From contig NZ_JADLQN010000001.1 in NCBI RefSeq assembly GCF_015477835.1, forward strand, positions 2,790,001 through 2,854,000: DNA of 64,000 nt, read 5' to 3'. The notes beneath the pieces are model-generated. The model searched no databases. It was given only the letters and a program-made list of their open reading frames with translations, and was not told the DNA's origin. This document shows, in pieces, positions 1 through 8,974 of this stretch (position 1 is the first letter of the stretch; each line of letters opens with the position of its first letter). This stretch comes from Nocardia higoensis (lineage in GTDB: Bacteria > Actinomycetota > Actinomycetes > Mycobacteriales > Mycobacteriaceae). A program made the position numbers and the translations under genes.

Positions 1-1
1 G

Positions 2-211
2 GCCGGAACGCTGCTCGACGCGATCGGCTGGACGCCGCTGATCCTGCTCGCGCTCGGCGGTGTGATGTACAGCGTGGGCGCGATCCTCTACGCCACCAAG
101 TGGCCGAATCCGTGGCCGCTGGTGTTCGGCCATCACGAGTTCTTCCACGCCGCGACGGTGCTGGCGGCGCTGTGCCACTACATCGCGATCTGGATGGTCG
201 TGCTGCGCTGA
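2..211 (+). CDS. Hemolysin III / PAQR family membrane protein, C-terminal end (partial)
   Basis: The window opens inside this gene, so only the last 69 codons are seen. They encode two hydrophobic segments and the stretch [18 protein letters not shown]. The HHEFFH and CHY histidines are typical of the last two helices of the hemolysin III (TrhA/YqfA) branch of the PAQR family, where conserved histidines are thought to bind zinc in the membrane. The stop codon is at 209-211. In M. tuberculosis the equivalent gene (Rv1085c, from memory) lies beside the same thioredoxin-domain and mca genes found here. The molecular activity of bacterial members is poorly known. Confidence 0.85.
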   Translation, partial: AGTLLDAIGWTPLILLALGGVMYSVGAILYATKWPNPWPLVFGHHEFFHAATVLAALCHYIAIWMVVLR

Positions 212-325
212 GCAATGCGCACGACCACACCGACAGAGGCCACTATGCTGACTTTTCGTGTCCTCCCCGTGCCGCACGTCACCACGTGATCGCAGGCGCA
301 TGCCCGGAGCGGGTGTGCGCTGGTC

Positions 326-1933
326 GTGATCGCCGAGCTCATCGCGTGGACGCTGCGGGCGCGTTGGGGGCTGGCCGCTGTGGTCATCACCGCGAACCTG
401 GCCGGCGTCGCGGTCATTCTCACCCAGTTGTGGCTCAGCGGTTTCCTGGGCCGGATCGGCCCGGACTGGCCGCACACGCTGGCGCTGATCTCGATCTATC
501 CGGTAATCGGCCTGCTGACCGGTGTCGTCCTGGCCTACCGTGATCGCACGATCCACCTGGGCTGGATAGACCAGAAGCGAAGACCGACACCCGATCAGGC
601 GCACCAGCTGCTACGGCTGCCGATCGTCGTCTCCGCTCGCGCGCTCGGGCTGTGGATTCCCGGCGTGATCATCTCGGTGTCGCTGTTCGCGAAGTTCACC
701 CCGGAGAACGATCCCGCGGTGACGACTGCGCTGATCACCATCGGCGCCTTCGAGTCGGCGGCGCTGACCTTCCTCATCGTCGACCGGATGACCCGCCCGG
801 CCATGCCGGTGGTGGCGCAGGTACTCGGCGAGACCATGCACTGGAGTTCCTCGGTGCTGTCCCGGGTGGTCGTCACCTGGGCGGTGTCCGGCGCGTTGCC
901 GTTGCTCATGCTGATCGTCGTGCTGGCCGACCCGGCCGCGGGCGCATCCGACCGCATCCGCACCGCCGTCTACCTGTCCGCCGTCGGCATCGCCGTCGGC
1001 GCGCTGGCCACCGCGTTCCTGGCCCGCTCCGTCGCCACACCGATGCGCACACTGCGCTTGGCACTGGAGCGGATCAGCGACGGGCAGACCGATGTGCGCG
1101 TCCCGATCGGCAGCGCCAGCGAGATCGGTCGGCTGGAGAACTCGGTCAACGCGCTGGCCGCCAACCTGCGCGAGCGCGACCGGATGCGGGCGGTGTTCGG
1201 CCGTCACGTCGGCGACGAGGTGGCCGAACGCGCGCTGGCGGGCGGTGCGAAGCTGACCGGCGACGTGCGGGTGGTGTCGGCGCTGTTCGTCGACGTCACC
1301 GGCTCGGTGACCCTGTCGACGCAGCTGGCGCCGGAGGAGTTCGTGGCCAAGCTCAACCGGCTGCTCGCGATCGTGGTCGCGGCGACCGAGGACAACAACG
1401 GCTTGGTCAACAAGTTCGAAGGTGATGCGGCACTGTGCGTGTTCGGCGCGCCGGTCGCCCTGGGCGACGACGCGACCCCCGCGCTGCGCGCCGCCCGGCG
1501 CATTCGCGACGAAGTGCGGGCCCTCGGCGAATTCGACATCGGCATAGGGGTGGCGCGCGGCCAGGTGTTCGCCGGTGACGTCGGCACCGCCAGCCGCCTC
1601 GAGTACACCGTCATCGGTGACGCGGTGAACGAGGCCGCCCGGTTGACCGGCGAGGCCAAGCACGCTCCCCGGCGAATCCTGGTCAGCGGCTCGCTCATCG
1701 AAGCCGCCGCGCCGCACGAACGGGTGAAGTGGACCGTCCACGAGCCCATCCTGCTGCGCGGCATGAGCGAGCCGACCGCCACCTGGACCGACGTCGACGT
1801 CACCGCGATCGCCGACGCGCCCTCCGAAGAGACGATCGCCCCCTCCGCGGAAGCGCTCGACGCCGCAGGAGAGCCGTCGAGCAGCGCCATCACCGAAATC
1901 CGTTCCGCCACAACCGACGACGAGCATTCCTAG
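326..1933 (+). CDS. Membrane-bound class III adenylate/guanylate cyclase with HAMP domain
   Basis: A 535-aa protein predicted to make cyclic AMP (or GMP) from the nucleoside triphosphate at the inner face of the membrane. Roughly residues 1-240 contain about six hydrophobic helices. A HAMP linker follows (about 235-290, with TPMRTLRLALERISDGQ). The cyclase homology domain spans about 310-490. Metal-binding aspartates are seen in ALFVDVTGS and in KFEGDAALCVFG, and the ATP-site region reads YTVIGDAVNEAARL. This is the layout of the mycobacterial Rv1318c-Rv1320c group. An in-frame stop at 287-289 leaves GTG 326 as the only reasonable start. A Ser/Thr/Glu-rich tail of about 50 residues follows the cyclase domain. 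The signal sensed by the membrane part is unknown. Confidence 0.9.
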   Translation: MIAELIAWTLRARWGLAAVVITANLAGVAVILTQLWLSGFLGRIGPDWPHTLALISIYPVIGLLTGVVLAYRDRTIHLGWIDQKRRPTPDQAHQLLRLPIVVSARALGLWIPGVIISVSLFAKFTPENDPAVTTALITIGAFESAALTFLIVDRMTRPAMPVVAQVLGETMHWSSSVLSRVVVTWAVSGALPLLMLIVVLADPAAGASDRIRTAVYLSAVGIAVGALATAFLARSVATPMRTLRLALERISDGQTDVRVPIGSASEIGRLENSVNALAANLRERDRMRAVFGRHVGDEVAERALAGGAKLTGDVRVVSALFVDVTGSVTLSTQLAPEEFVAKLNRLLAIVVAATEDNNGLVNKFEGDAALCVFGAPVALGDDATPALRAARRIRDEVRALGEFDIGIGVARGQVFAGDVGTASRLEYTVIGDAVNEAARLTGEAKHAPRRILVSGSLIEAAAPHERVKWTVHEPILLRGMSEPTATWTDVDVTAIADAPSEETIAPSAEALDAAGEPSSSAITEIRSATTDDEHS

Positions 1934-2034
1934 ACGTCGCGGCGACGCGATCGACGCGTCGGCGCCGGGTTCGGCGACCCGCGTCCGGATCGGGTAACCG
2001 GCGAAGGCCGCGACGTCCTCGGCGGCGGGCGGTT

Positions 2035-4077
2035 CTACCCGGCGAGCGAATCGCGCAGCGCCGCCACATCGGTCACCGGCAGATCACACACCGAGCCTCG
2101 GCACACGTAGGCGGCCGCCGCGGGTCCGACCGGCCCGCGATCGGCCAGCAGCGGTGCGGAATCGACTGCGCCGGAAAGGATCACGGACCCACCGGGCGCC
2201 GCGGCACGGGCCGCCGCGAGCAAGGGCGCACCGTCCTCGGGACGATCCGCCGCGGTCGCGACCGCGACCTGTATCGGTCCACGCAGCGCCGCCTCGGCGA
2301 CAGCGAGCCACTGTCCCGCCGAGCGCGGCGCGCGCGCCAGAACGAGGGCGCCTCTGCGCAGGGTCTGCTCGGCGGCCTCCCGATAGCCGGTCGCGCGGGC
2401 GGGGTCGGAGAGAGCCGACACCGTCAGCAGGGCTTCGGCCAGTGCCGACGCCCCGGCCGGGGTGGCGCCGTCGATGGGATCGCGCGGGCGGGCCACCAGT
2501 GTCTCGGCGTCGTCGGCGGTGTCGAACCAACTGCCCGGCGCGTGCGGATCGGCGAAGTGGCGCAGCGCGCTGTCGAGGACGAGCTGGGCGCGCGTCAGCC
2601 AATCCGCTTCGGCGGTGGCCTGATAGAGGGCCGACAGCGCGGTCGTGAGCCAGGCGTAGTCCTCCAGCACGCCCGGCGAGGCGCCCGCCTTCCCGTCCAG
2701 CGACGCGCGCAGTACCCGGCCCTCACGCACGTGCTCGGCGAGCAGGAACCGGGCGCAGGCGGCCGCGGCGTCGATCCACTCCGGTTCGCCGAGCGCGGCG
2801 CCGGCTTCGGCGAGCGCGGTGATCGCCAGCCCGTTCCACGCGGTGACCACCTTGTCGTCACGCGCGGGCTGCGGCCTGCGCTGACGGGCGGCGCGCAGCA
2901 TGTCGCGCACCCGCTCGAACCGCTGCGTGTCGTCGGGGTCGGCGTAGCGGGTGAGCACCGAGGCGCCCTGTTCGAAGTTCCCGCCGGTGGTCACACCGAG
3001 GATCTCACTCGCCCACGCGCCGTCGATCGGTCCGAGTTCGCCGACCAGTTCGGCGGGCGACCACACGTAGGTCGCGCCCTCCACGCCGGGCCCCTCCGGG
3101 CTCACGTGGGTGTCGGCGTCCAGCGCGGAGGCGAATCCGCCGTGCTCGGTGCCGAGATCGTCGAGGATGAACCGCGCCGTCTCCCGCGCCACCCGGGCGG
3201 GGAGATCGGTGGCGGCCGGGTCGGTGCGGCGGGCGAGGTGGGCGTAGGCGCGCAGGAGCTGGGCGTTGTCGTAGAGCATCTTCTCGAAGTGCGGCACCAC
3301 CCATGCCTGGTCGACCGAGTATCGGGCGAACCCACCGCGCAACTGGTCGTAGATGCCGCCGCGCGCCATCGCCTCGGCGGTGCGGCCGACCACGCCGAAA
3401 ACGGCGGGATCACCGCTGCGCTCCCAGCTGCGCAGCAGACCCTCCAGCAGTGCCGACGGCGGGAACTTCGGCGCGGTGCCGAATCCGCCGTGCTCGGCGT
3501 CCTCGTCGCGCAGTACGGCGGCGACCACGTGGTCGAGCAATTGTGGGGTGATGACGAGCTCGCCTTCGGGCAATCCCGAGTTCTGCGCCCGCAGGGCCTC
3601 GACCACCTGCGCCGAGGCACGATCCACCTCCTCGCGCCGGTTGCGCCAGGTGTCGGCGACCGCGGTGAGCAACTGCGTGAACGACGGCATGCCGCCACGC
3701 GAGGTCTTCGGGTAGTAGGTACCGCAGTAGAACGGCTCGCCGGTGGGAGTCAGGAAGCAGGTCATCGGCCAGCCGCCCTGACCGGTCATGGCGACGGTGG
3801 CATTCATGTACACCGCGTCGATGTCGGGACGTTCCTCCCGATCGACCTTCACGCACACGAAGTTCTCGTTCATCAGCGCCGCGGTCTCCGGGTCCTCGAA
3901 CGACTCGTGCGCCATCACATGACACCAGTGACACGAGGCGTAGCCGACCGACAGCAGGATCGGCACATCGCGATCCCGCGCCTGCGCCAGCGCGGCCGGT
4001 TCCCACTCCCACCAGTGCACAGGGTTGTCCGCGTGCTGACGCAGATACGGCGAGGTCGCACCGGTCAATCGGTTCAC
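2035..4077 (-). CDS. DUF255 thioredoxin-domain protein (YyaL / SPATA20 type)
   Basis: A 680-aa cytosolic protein. The N-terminal about 170 residues form a thioredoxin-like domain carrying the family motif YASCHWCHVMAHESFED and then FVCVKVDREERPDID. The remainder reads as an alpha/alpha six-hairpin barrel like N-acylglucosamine 2-epimerase or glycosidase folds (for example FARYSVDQAWVVPHFEKMLY). Length and both domains match the YyaL family. The exact reaction is not established. The start is GTG at 4077, immediately before NRLTGATSPYLRQHADNPV, the usual N-terminus of the family. It corresponds to M. tuberculosis Rv1084 by context. Confidence 0.9.
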   Translation of the reverse strand: MNRLTGATSPYLRQHADNPVHWWEWEPAALAQARDRDVPILLSVGYASCHWCHVMAHESFEDPETAALMNENFVCVKVDREERPDIDAVYMNATVAMTGQGGWPMTCFLTPTGEPFYCGTYYPKTSRGGMPSFTQLLTAVADTWRNRREEVDRASAQVVEALRAQNSGLPEGELVITPQLLDHVVAAVLRDEDAEHGGFGTAPKFPPSALLEGLLRSWERSGDPAVFGVVGRTAEAMARGGIYDQLRGGFARYSVDQAWVVPHFEKMLYDNAQLLRAYAHLARRTDPAATDLPARVARETARFILDDLGTEHGGFASALDADTHVSPEGPGVEGATYVWSPAELVGELGPIDGAWASEILGVTTGGNFEQGASVLTRYADPDDTQRFERVRDMLRAARQRRPQPARDDKVVTAWNGLAITALAEAGAALGEPEWIDAAAACARFLLAEHVREGRVLRASLDGKAGASPGVLEDYAWLTTALSALYQATAEADWLTRAQLVLDSALRHFADPHAPGSWFDTADDAETLVARPRDPIDGATPAGASALAEALLTVSALSDPARATGYREAAEQTLRRGALVLARAPRSAGQWLAVAEAALRGPIQVAVATAADRPEDGAPLLAAARAAAPGGSVILSGAVDSAPLLADRGPVGPAAAAYVCRGSVCDLPVTDVAALRDSLAG

Positions 4078-4139
4078 AGCTGCCAGCCTTCCACATCCGG
4101 TGCGCGCCGGGGTGGACCTGTGCGGCTACCTGCCGCGGT

Positions 4140-4703
4140 TCACCACTTGCGGCCGGTGTAGGCCATCAGCGCGCGGTGCCCGGGCGCATCGTCGTCCACC
4201 GGCAGCGCGGGCGCGAACAAGCCTGCCTCCCGATAGACGTCGATCCCGCCGTAGCCGCGCATCGTCTCCAGCAACTCCGCGCACATCGCGTCGTCGATCA
4301 GGTCCGCCCGGCCGATGGCCAGCGCCAGATCCAGACCGTGCACCACGAGCTCGGTCAGATGGATCTGCACCGCCGCGGGCGCGGGCACCGGCCCGATGCC
4401 CAGGTGCACCGTCGCGGTCGGCACATCCGGCCGCCGCCATGCCGCCCGATCGATCTCCGCCGCCGCCGCGTACGCGGTCTGCGGATCCGACCCGAGCCAC
4501 CCGTCGGCATTGCCCGCACCGGAGTCGTTGCCGCTCAGCTTGGTGGCGAACGCGTGCATCCCACCGACCAGGTGGTTGAGCACCGTCCGCACATCCCAGT
4601 CCGCGCAGGGCGTGGCCGCGGTGAGCTGATCGTCCTCCACTGCGGAGACGATCGCGGCGGTCGTGTCCAGCGCGCGGTCGATCCGGCCGAGCACAGTATC
4701 CAT
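4140..4703 (-). CDS. TIGR03086-type DinB / maleylpyruvate-isomerase-like metal-binding protein
   Basis: A 187-aa protein of the DinB-like four-helix family, related to mycothiol-dependent enzymes. The N-terminal signature TPCADWDVRTVLNHLVGG carries the first metal histidine. The second motif, HLTELVVHGLDLALAIGR, carries the other two (HxxExxxHxxD pattern). Such proteins bind a divalent metal, and some transfer or isomerise mycothiol adducts, but most, including this one, have no assigned substrate. The chosen ATG (4703) gives the MDTVLGRIDRAL start common in the family. An upstream in-frame extension to 4970 lacks such conservation. It is encoded near mca, which fits a thiol-detoxification setting. 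Confidence 0.8.
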   Translation of the reverse strand: MDTVLGRIDRALDTTAAIVSAVEDDQLTAATPCADWDVRTVLNHLVGGMHAFATKLSGNDSGAGNADGWLGSDPQTAYAAAAEIDRAAWRRPDVPTATVHLGIGPVPAPAAVQIHLTELVVHGLDLALAIGRADLIDDAMCAELLETMRGYGGIDVYREAGLFAPALPVDDDAPGHRALMAYTGRKW

Positions 4704-4899
4704 GGGCGTCCTTCGGTCGTTCGGGTAAACATTCAAACACGGGCTCCCGACGAATGCCCGGCTGCCGCAACCCCGTTCGGCCCCGCGCCGGCACTGCGCG
4801 CCGCACGGCTCCGACGCGGCGGACGGCCTGAGGGACGACAACGACCGGGACGAAACCCGGCCGCTGTCGCACGATCGTTCTTCTACACAGGCGGCGAAC

Positions 4900-5184
4900 T
4901 CACTCGGTCCGCTTCTGGTCCGGCCTGCCGGATTCGGCATCGTCGGGAGACTTCTGCAGCGGCACCGCACCGGGGTCGGTGCCCTCGTCGGCCACTTGGT
5001 CGGGTTCGGGGTGCTCGGGCTCGAAGGTCGGCGGAAGGTTCTTCAGGTGCCGGTTCATGGAGCGGACCAGCAGGAAGGTGCCCACCAGCAGGAGCAGGAC
5101 GATGGCGAGGCCGAGGGGGGATGCCTTGCCGAATTCGGGGCCGGTCGGGGTCCCCGGGGTCTGGGCGAGAAATTCGACGATCAC
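4900..5184 (-). CDS. Small membrane protein downstream of mca (Rv1083-like)
   Basis: A 94-aa protein with one transmembrane segment ([19 protein letters not shown], about residues 20-38) followed by a positively charged stretch and an acidic, Pro-rich cytosolic tail. The GTG start (5184-5182) overlaps the mca stop TGA (5183-5181) as GTGA, so the two are almost certainly one transcript with coupled translation. The same small gene follows mca in mycobacteria (Rv1083, from memory). Its function is unknown. It could anchor or regulate a partner at the membrane. Confidence 0.8.
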   Translation of the reverse strand: MIVEFLAQTPGTPTGPEFGKASPLGLAIVLLLLVGTFLLVRSMNRHLKNLPPTFEPEHPEPDQVADEGTDPGAVPLQKSPDDAESGRPDQKRTE

Positions 5185-6068
5185 CGCTGCGCTTCCTCGA
5201 TACCTGCGAAAAGATCGGTTTCCGGGATGGCTGTACGCACCCTGGTCTGGGCCAGTTCGAATTCCTCGGTCGGCCACAGGCGCTGCTGGAGCTCCACCGG
5301 GATCGCGAAGAACGCGCCGTTCGGGTCGATCTGGGTAGCGTGCGCGCGCAGGGCGTCGTCACGCTGTGGGAAGTACTTGCCGCACTCGATCTGGGTGGTG
5401 ACCCTGCCCATGATGTCGCCGCCGCGCGCGCTCGCCCGCGTGCGGCTCATGTCCAGCCATTCCTGCAACGGGAACGGCCGGCCCAGCCGCTCGTACTCCT
5501 CAGCGAAGATTTCGAGTCGCCGCAGGATGAAACCGTGGCTGTAGTACAGCTTGAGCGGGGTCCACGGTTCCCCGGCGTCGGGGAACCGTTCGGGATCGCC
5601 CGCCGCCTCGAATGCCGCGACCGACACCTGGTGGCAGGCGATGTGATCGGGATGCGGATACCCGCCCATCTCGTCGTAGGTGGTGATGACGTGCGGCTTG
5701 AACTCGCGCACGACGCGCACCAGCGCTTCGGTCGACTCCTCGAGCGGCACCAGCGCGAAGCATCCCTCCGGCAGCGGAGGCGGCGGGTCGCCCTCGGGCA
5801 GGCCGGAGTCGACGAATCCGAGCCAGCGATGCTGCACCCCGAGCGCGCGAGCGGCCGCGGCCATCTCCGCACGGCGGATCTCGTGGATACGGTCCAGTAC
5901 ACCCGGGGTGTCCATCGCGGGGTTCAGGATGCTGCCGCGTTCGCCGCCGGTCAACGACACGACGAGGACCTCGTGCCCCTCGTCGGCGTAGCGCGCGGTC
6001 GTGGCGGCACCCTTGCTGGATTCGTCGTCCGGGTGTGCGTGTACCGCCATGAGGCGAAGGCCACTCAC
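5181..6068 (-). CDS. mca: Mycothiol S-conjugate amidase Mca
   Basis: A 295-aa zinc hydrolase of the LmbE/PIG-L deacetylase family. Mca cleaves the amide bond of mycothiol S-conjugates so that mercapturic acids of toxins can be exported. The zinc-site motif [16 protein letters not shown] is near the N-terminus, and the second histidine pair is in [27 protein letters not shown] is also typical. The GTG start at 6068 gives [16 protein letters not shown], the standard length; the open frame continues upstream without conserved sequence. It is followed by a coupled small membrane protein and is divergent from the DUF4307 gene. Mycothiol is made only by Actinobacteria, so this gene helps place the organism. 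Confidence 0.93.
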   Translation of the reverse strand: MSGLRLMAVHAHPDDESSKGAATTARYADEGHEVLVVSLTGGERGSILNPAMDTPGVLDRIHEIRRAEMAAAARALGVQHRWLGFVDSGLPEGDPPPPLPEGCFALVPLEESTEALVRVVREFKPHVITTYDEMGGYPHPDHIACHQVSVAAFEAAGDPERFPDAGEPWTPLKLYYSHGFILRRLEIFAEEYERLGRPFPLQEWLDMSRTRASARGGDIMGRVTTQIECGKYFPQRDDALRAHATQIDPNGAFFAIPVELQQRLWPTEEFELAQTRVRTAIPETDLFAGIEEAQR

Positions 6069-6171
6069 GTCTTGTTCACCATCGCTCTCGGTCGCGGGTG
6101 TCGGCTCGTCATTACCTATAGTTCCATTCGAGCCTTCGTTGTTCCGACCTACCCCCCGGGAGCGAGCCGTC

Positions 6172-6612
6172 ATGAGCGATCCAGTACCGAACGGCGTCGG
6201 CGCGCGCCCCGCCGACCGGTACGGCGCCACGCCGGGAGGGCGTCCGAAGTGGCTGGTCCCGCTCCTCGCGCTGGTGGTGCTCGCGGCCGGCGCCGGGGTC
6301 GCCTACCTGGGCTTCCAGAAGTACGGGCCGGCCGAGATCGAGGCCGACGAACTCGGGTACACGGTCGTCGACGACTCGACGGTGTCGCTGCGGTTCAAGG
6401 TGACCCGCGCGGATCCGCGGCAGGCCGTGGTGTGTTTCGTGCGCGCCATGGATCGCGACACCATCGAAGTGGGCAGACGTGAGGTCTTGATCACCGGATC
6501 CGAGCACGGCACCGTCGAGGTGACCACCGAGATCCGCACCTCCGCGCGCTCGTCCTCGGGCAGCGTCTACGGATGCAGCGCAACGGTTCCGGAGTACCTG
6601 CGGGCGCACTGA
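6172..6612 (+). CDS. DUF4307 single-pass membrane protein (Rv1081c-like)
   Basis: A 146-aa protein. A short Pro/Gly-rich cytosolic N-terminus leads to one transmembrane helix (about residues 24-43, [19 protein letters not shown]). An extracytoplasmic domain follows with two cysteines (VVCFVRAM and VYGCSATV) that could form a disulfide. The ATG at 6172 follows a short leader. Gene order (mca divergent, greA downstream) equals the mycobacterial arrangement. The role is unknown. Confidence 0.85.
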   Translation: MSDPVPNGVGARPADRYGATPGGRPKWLVPLLALVVLAAGAGVAYLGFQKYGPAEIEADELGYTVVDDSTVSLRFKVTRADPRQAVVCFVRAMDRDTIEVGRREVLITGSEHGTVEVTTEIRTSARSSSGSVYGCSATVPEYLRAH

Positions 6613-6957
6613 GCCGCCACCGCCCGGGCAGGTGCGCCCGAGGCCCGCTCGACGACCTGAAATCCCGCTCGGAGCGGCAAAAATATATTCCCACCTGCAT
6701 CTTTGTGAATCATGCTAAAATGGCGTGATACACGGTTCCGTGCCTCGGAGCCGTGTTTGCTGCATTGGCGGCAGGCGCAGCGCGGTCACCGGATCTTCAC
6801 GGGTTCATCCGGCTACCGCGCACGTCGGGGTCATCGAAGCCATGACCCCCGGTTTCTGCGTCTGTCGTCGGCTGGTGCATGCCCGCCCTCGGACGGGTCG
6901 CGCGCCGGTTTCAGGGAATCCCGGCATGCCGGGAACAACTACGAGGGAGTGATCGAG

Positions 6958-7452
6958 ATGACCGAGACGAATGTGACCTGGCTGACCCAGGAATCGCACG
7001 ACAGGCTCAAGAGCGAGCTCGACGCGCTCATCGCCAACCGTCCGGTCATCGCCGCGGAGATCAACGAGCGTCGCGAAGAAGGCGACCTCAAGGAGAACGG
7101 CGGATACCACGCCGCGCGCGAGGAACAGGGCCAGCAGGAAGCTCGCATTCGCCAGCTGCAGGAGCTGCTGAACAACGCCAAGGTCGGCGTCGCGCCGACC
7201 AAGTCCGGCGTCGCGCTGCCCGGCTCGGTTGTCAAGGTCTACTACGACGGCGACGAGAGCGACACCGAGACCTTCCTCATCGCCACGCGCGAGGAAGGCC
7301 TCGGTCATTCCGAGCTCGAGACCTACTCCCCGAACTCCCCGCTGGGCGGTGCCCTGATCGACGCCAAGGTCGGCGAGACTCGCGAGTACTCGCTGCCCAA
7401 CGGCAACATCATGAAGGTGACTCTGGTCAGCGCGGAGCCCTACCACGGCTGA
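6958..7452 (+). CDS. greA: Transcription elongation factor GreA
   Basis: A 164-aa factor that enters the RNA polymerase secondary channel and stimulates cleavage of backtracked RNA. The N-terminal coiled coil (about 1-80) carries the acidic tip [18 protein letters not shown]. The C-terminal FKBP-like domain (about 88-164) ends [17 protein letters not shown]. The ATG at 6958 has a GAGGGAG ribosome-binding site about 10 nt upstream and gives the normal GreA length. About 345 bp precede it without another gene, which probably hold its promoter. A perfect hairpin follows the stop. Confidence 0.96.
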   Translation: MTETNVTWLTQESHDRLKSELDALIANRPVIAAEINERREEGDLKENGGYHAAREEQGQQEARIRQLQELLNNAKVGVAPTKSGVALPGSVVKVYYDGDESDTETFLIATREEGLGHSELETYSPNSPLGGALIDAKVGETREYSLPNGNIMKVTLVSAEPYHG

Positions 7453-7485
7453 CCCCGCGTCTCCTCCGAACCCGGCACAGATGCG

Positions 7486-7517
7486 AGCGGCCGCACTCGA
7501 ATACGAGTGCGGCCGCT
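7486..7517. terminator. Bidirectional hairpin terminator between greA and metB
   Basis: A perfect 14-bp stem (AGCGGCCGCACTCG paired with its reverse complement) with a 4-nt AATA loop lies between the convergent ends of greA (7452) and the cystathionine gamma-synthase gene (7536). It lacks a long U-tract, as is common in high-GC actinobacteria, so the terminator call rests on position and stem quality. Confidence 0.7.
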
Positions 7518-7535
7518 TCGTCATCTCCGGGACTC

Positions 7536-8681
7536 CTACTTCGCCAGTGCCTGCTCGATGTCGGCGAGCAGATCGCTGACATCTTCGATACCGACCGACA
7601 GCCGCACCAGATCCGCGGGCACCTCGAGTTGCGAACCCGCGGTCGAGGCGTGGGTCATCGCGCCCGGATGCTCGATCAGCGACTCCACGCCGCCCAGCGA
7701 TTCGGCCAGGGTGAAGATCTTCGTGCGCGAGCAGAAGTCGAGCGCCGCCGCCTTGCCGCCGTGCAGCCGCACCGAGATCATGCCGCCGAAGCGGCGCATC
7801 TGCTTGGCGGCGACGCCGTGACCGGGGTGTTCGGCCAGGCCGGGGTAGATGACCTGGGAGATGGCCGGGTGTCCGGCGAGCAGCTCGGCGATCGCCTCGG
7901 CGTTGTCGCAGTGCCGTTCCATCCGGACAGCCAGCGTCTTCGTGCCGCGCATGGTCAGGTAGGCGTCGAACGGGCCGGGCACCGCGCCCGCGCCGTTCTG
8001 CAGGAAGGCGAACGCCGCGTCGAGTTCGGGGTCGTCGGTGATCAGCACGCCACCGACCACATCGGAATGCCCGCCCAGGTACTTGGTGGTCGAGTGCACC
8101 ACGATGTCGGCGCCGAGCAGCAGCGGCTGCTGCAGGTACGGGGTGGCGAAGGTGTTGTCGACCACCAGCTTCGCGCCCGCGGTGTGCGCGACCTCGGCCA
8201 GGGCCGGGATGTCACCGATGTTGAGCAGCGGGTTGGTGGGTGTCTCGACCCACACCAGCTTGGTGTTCGGGCGCATGGCCGCGCGGATCGCGTCGACATC
8301 GGTGATGTGCGCGGGGGTGTGTTCGATGCCCCACTGGCTGAACACCTTGTCGATGAGACGGAAGGTGCCGCCGTAGGCGTCGTCGGGGATGACGATGTGA
8401 TCGCCGGGGCGCAAAACGGCGCGCAACGCGCAGTCGGTGGCGGCCATGCCGGAGGCGAAGGCACGACCGTGGCGACCGGACTCGAGCGCGGCGAGGTTGG
8501 CCTCGAGCGCGCTGCGGGTGGGATTACCGGTACGGGCGTATTCGAAACCGCCGCGCATACCGCCCACGCCGTCTTGGGCGAAGGTCGAGCTCGCGTAGAT
8601 CGGCACGTTCACCGCACCGGTCTGGGGATCGGGGTCGAACCCGGCGTGCACGGCCCTGGTGGAGAATCCCAGATCGCTCAT
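7536..8681 (-). CDS. metB: Cystathionine gamma-synthase / gamma-lyase family (PLP)
   Basis: A 381-aa PLP enzyme of the Cys/Met metabolism family. Lys200 in IVVHSTTKYLGGHSD is the Schiff-base lysine. YARTGNPTRSALE and VWVETPTNPLLNIGDI are family signatures. Members form cystathionine from O-acyl-homoserine and cysteine, or split cystathionine to cysteine. The nearby cbs gene suggests that this enzyme takes part in reverse transsulfuration as well. Sequence reading alone cannot separate synthase from lyase. It ends at the hairpin shared with greA. Confidence 0.9.
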   Translation of the reverse strand: MSDLGFSTRAVHAGFDPDPQTGAVNVPIYASSTFAQDGVGGMRGGFEYARTGNPTRSALEANLAALESGRHGRAFASGMAATDCALRAVLRPGDHIVIPDDAYGGTFRLIDKVFSQWGIEHTPAHITDVDAIRAAMRPNTKLVWVETPTNPLLNIGDIPALAEVAHTAGAKLVVDNTFATPYLQQPLLLGADIVVHSTTKYLGGHSDVVGGVLITDDPELDAAFAFLQNGAGAVPGPFDAYLTMRGTKTLAVRMERHCDNAEAIAELLAGHPAISQVIYPGLAEHPGHGVAAKQMRRFGGMISVRLHGGKAAALDFCSRTKIFTLAESLGGVESLIEHPGAMTHASTAGSQLEVPADLVRLSVGIEDVSDLLADIEQALAK

Positions 8682-8906
8682 AGACGACAGCGTAGAGGTC
8701 GCGTCTCGGTGACTTTCCGCCGGAGGGTGGTCCGTGACCTTACCGTGCCCGCGCGCGATGCGCTCGCTGTGACGGCCCGCACCCGCGCAGTCCGGCGCGT
8801 ATCACCGATCACGCCCGCGGACAGCGGCGCGGTCGAGTTCGCGCAGGGACCGGCACCGGCCTCGCCGATCCTCGTCCGGACCGCGAGAATCGCGGGCTCG
8901 GCAACG

Positions 8907-8942
8907 ACGAACGCCCGCCACGGATTCACGGCGGACGTTCGT
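8907..8942 (-). terminator. Hairpin downstream of cbs
   Basis: The arms ACGAACGCCCGCC (8907-8919) and GGCGGACGTTCGT (8930-8942) pair with one mismatch across a 10-nt loop, just after the cbs stop on the minus strand. It is likely the cbs terminator. The remaining sequence between metB and cbs (8682-8906) shows no gene or clear promoter. Confidence 0.6.
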
Positions 8943-8974
8943 CGCGGGCCGCACATCGCTCGGCCCGGGGAAGA

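Noticed and set aside
1933..2017. 11-bp inverted repeat GACGTCGCGGC ... GCCGCGACGTC between the cyclase and DUF255 genes
   Set aside because: The loop is about 63 nt and there is no U-tract, so it is a poor terminator and may be chance in GC-rich DNA.
1729..4161. Very long plus-strand open frame opposite the DUF255 protein (about 810 codons), and similar long frames opposite cbs, glmU and mfd
   Set aside because: In high-GC DNA the antisense frame of a real gene is often open. These are Arg/Gly/His-rich, lack ribosome-binding sites and known domains, and the opposite strand carries well-recognised proteins.
6661..6957. Defined sigma-70 promoter for greA
   Set aside because: TAAAAT at 6716-6721 could be a -10 hexamer, but no -35 element with proper spacing was found, so only a general promoter region is inferred.
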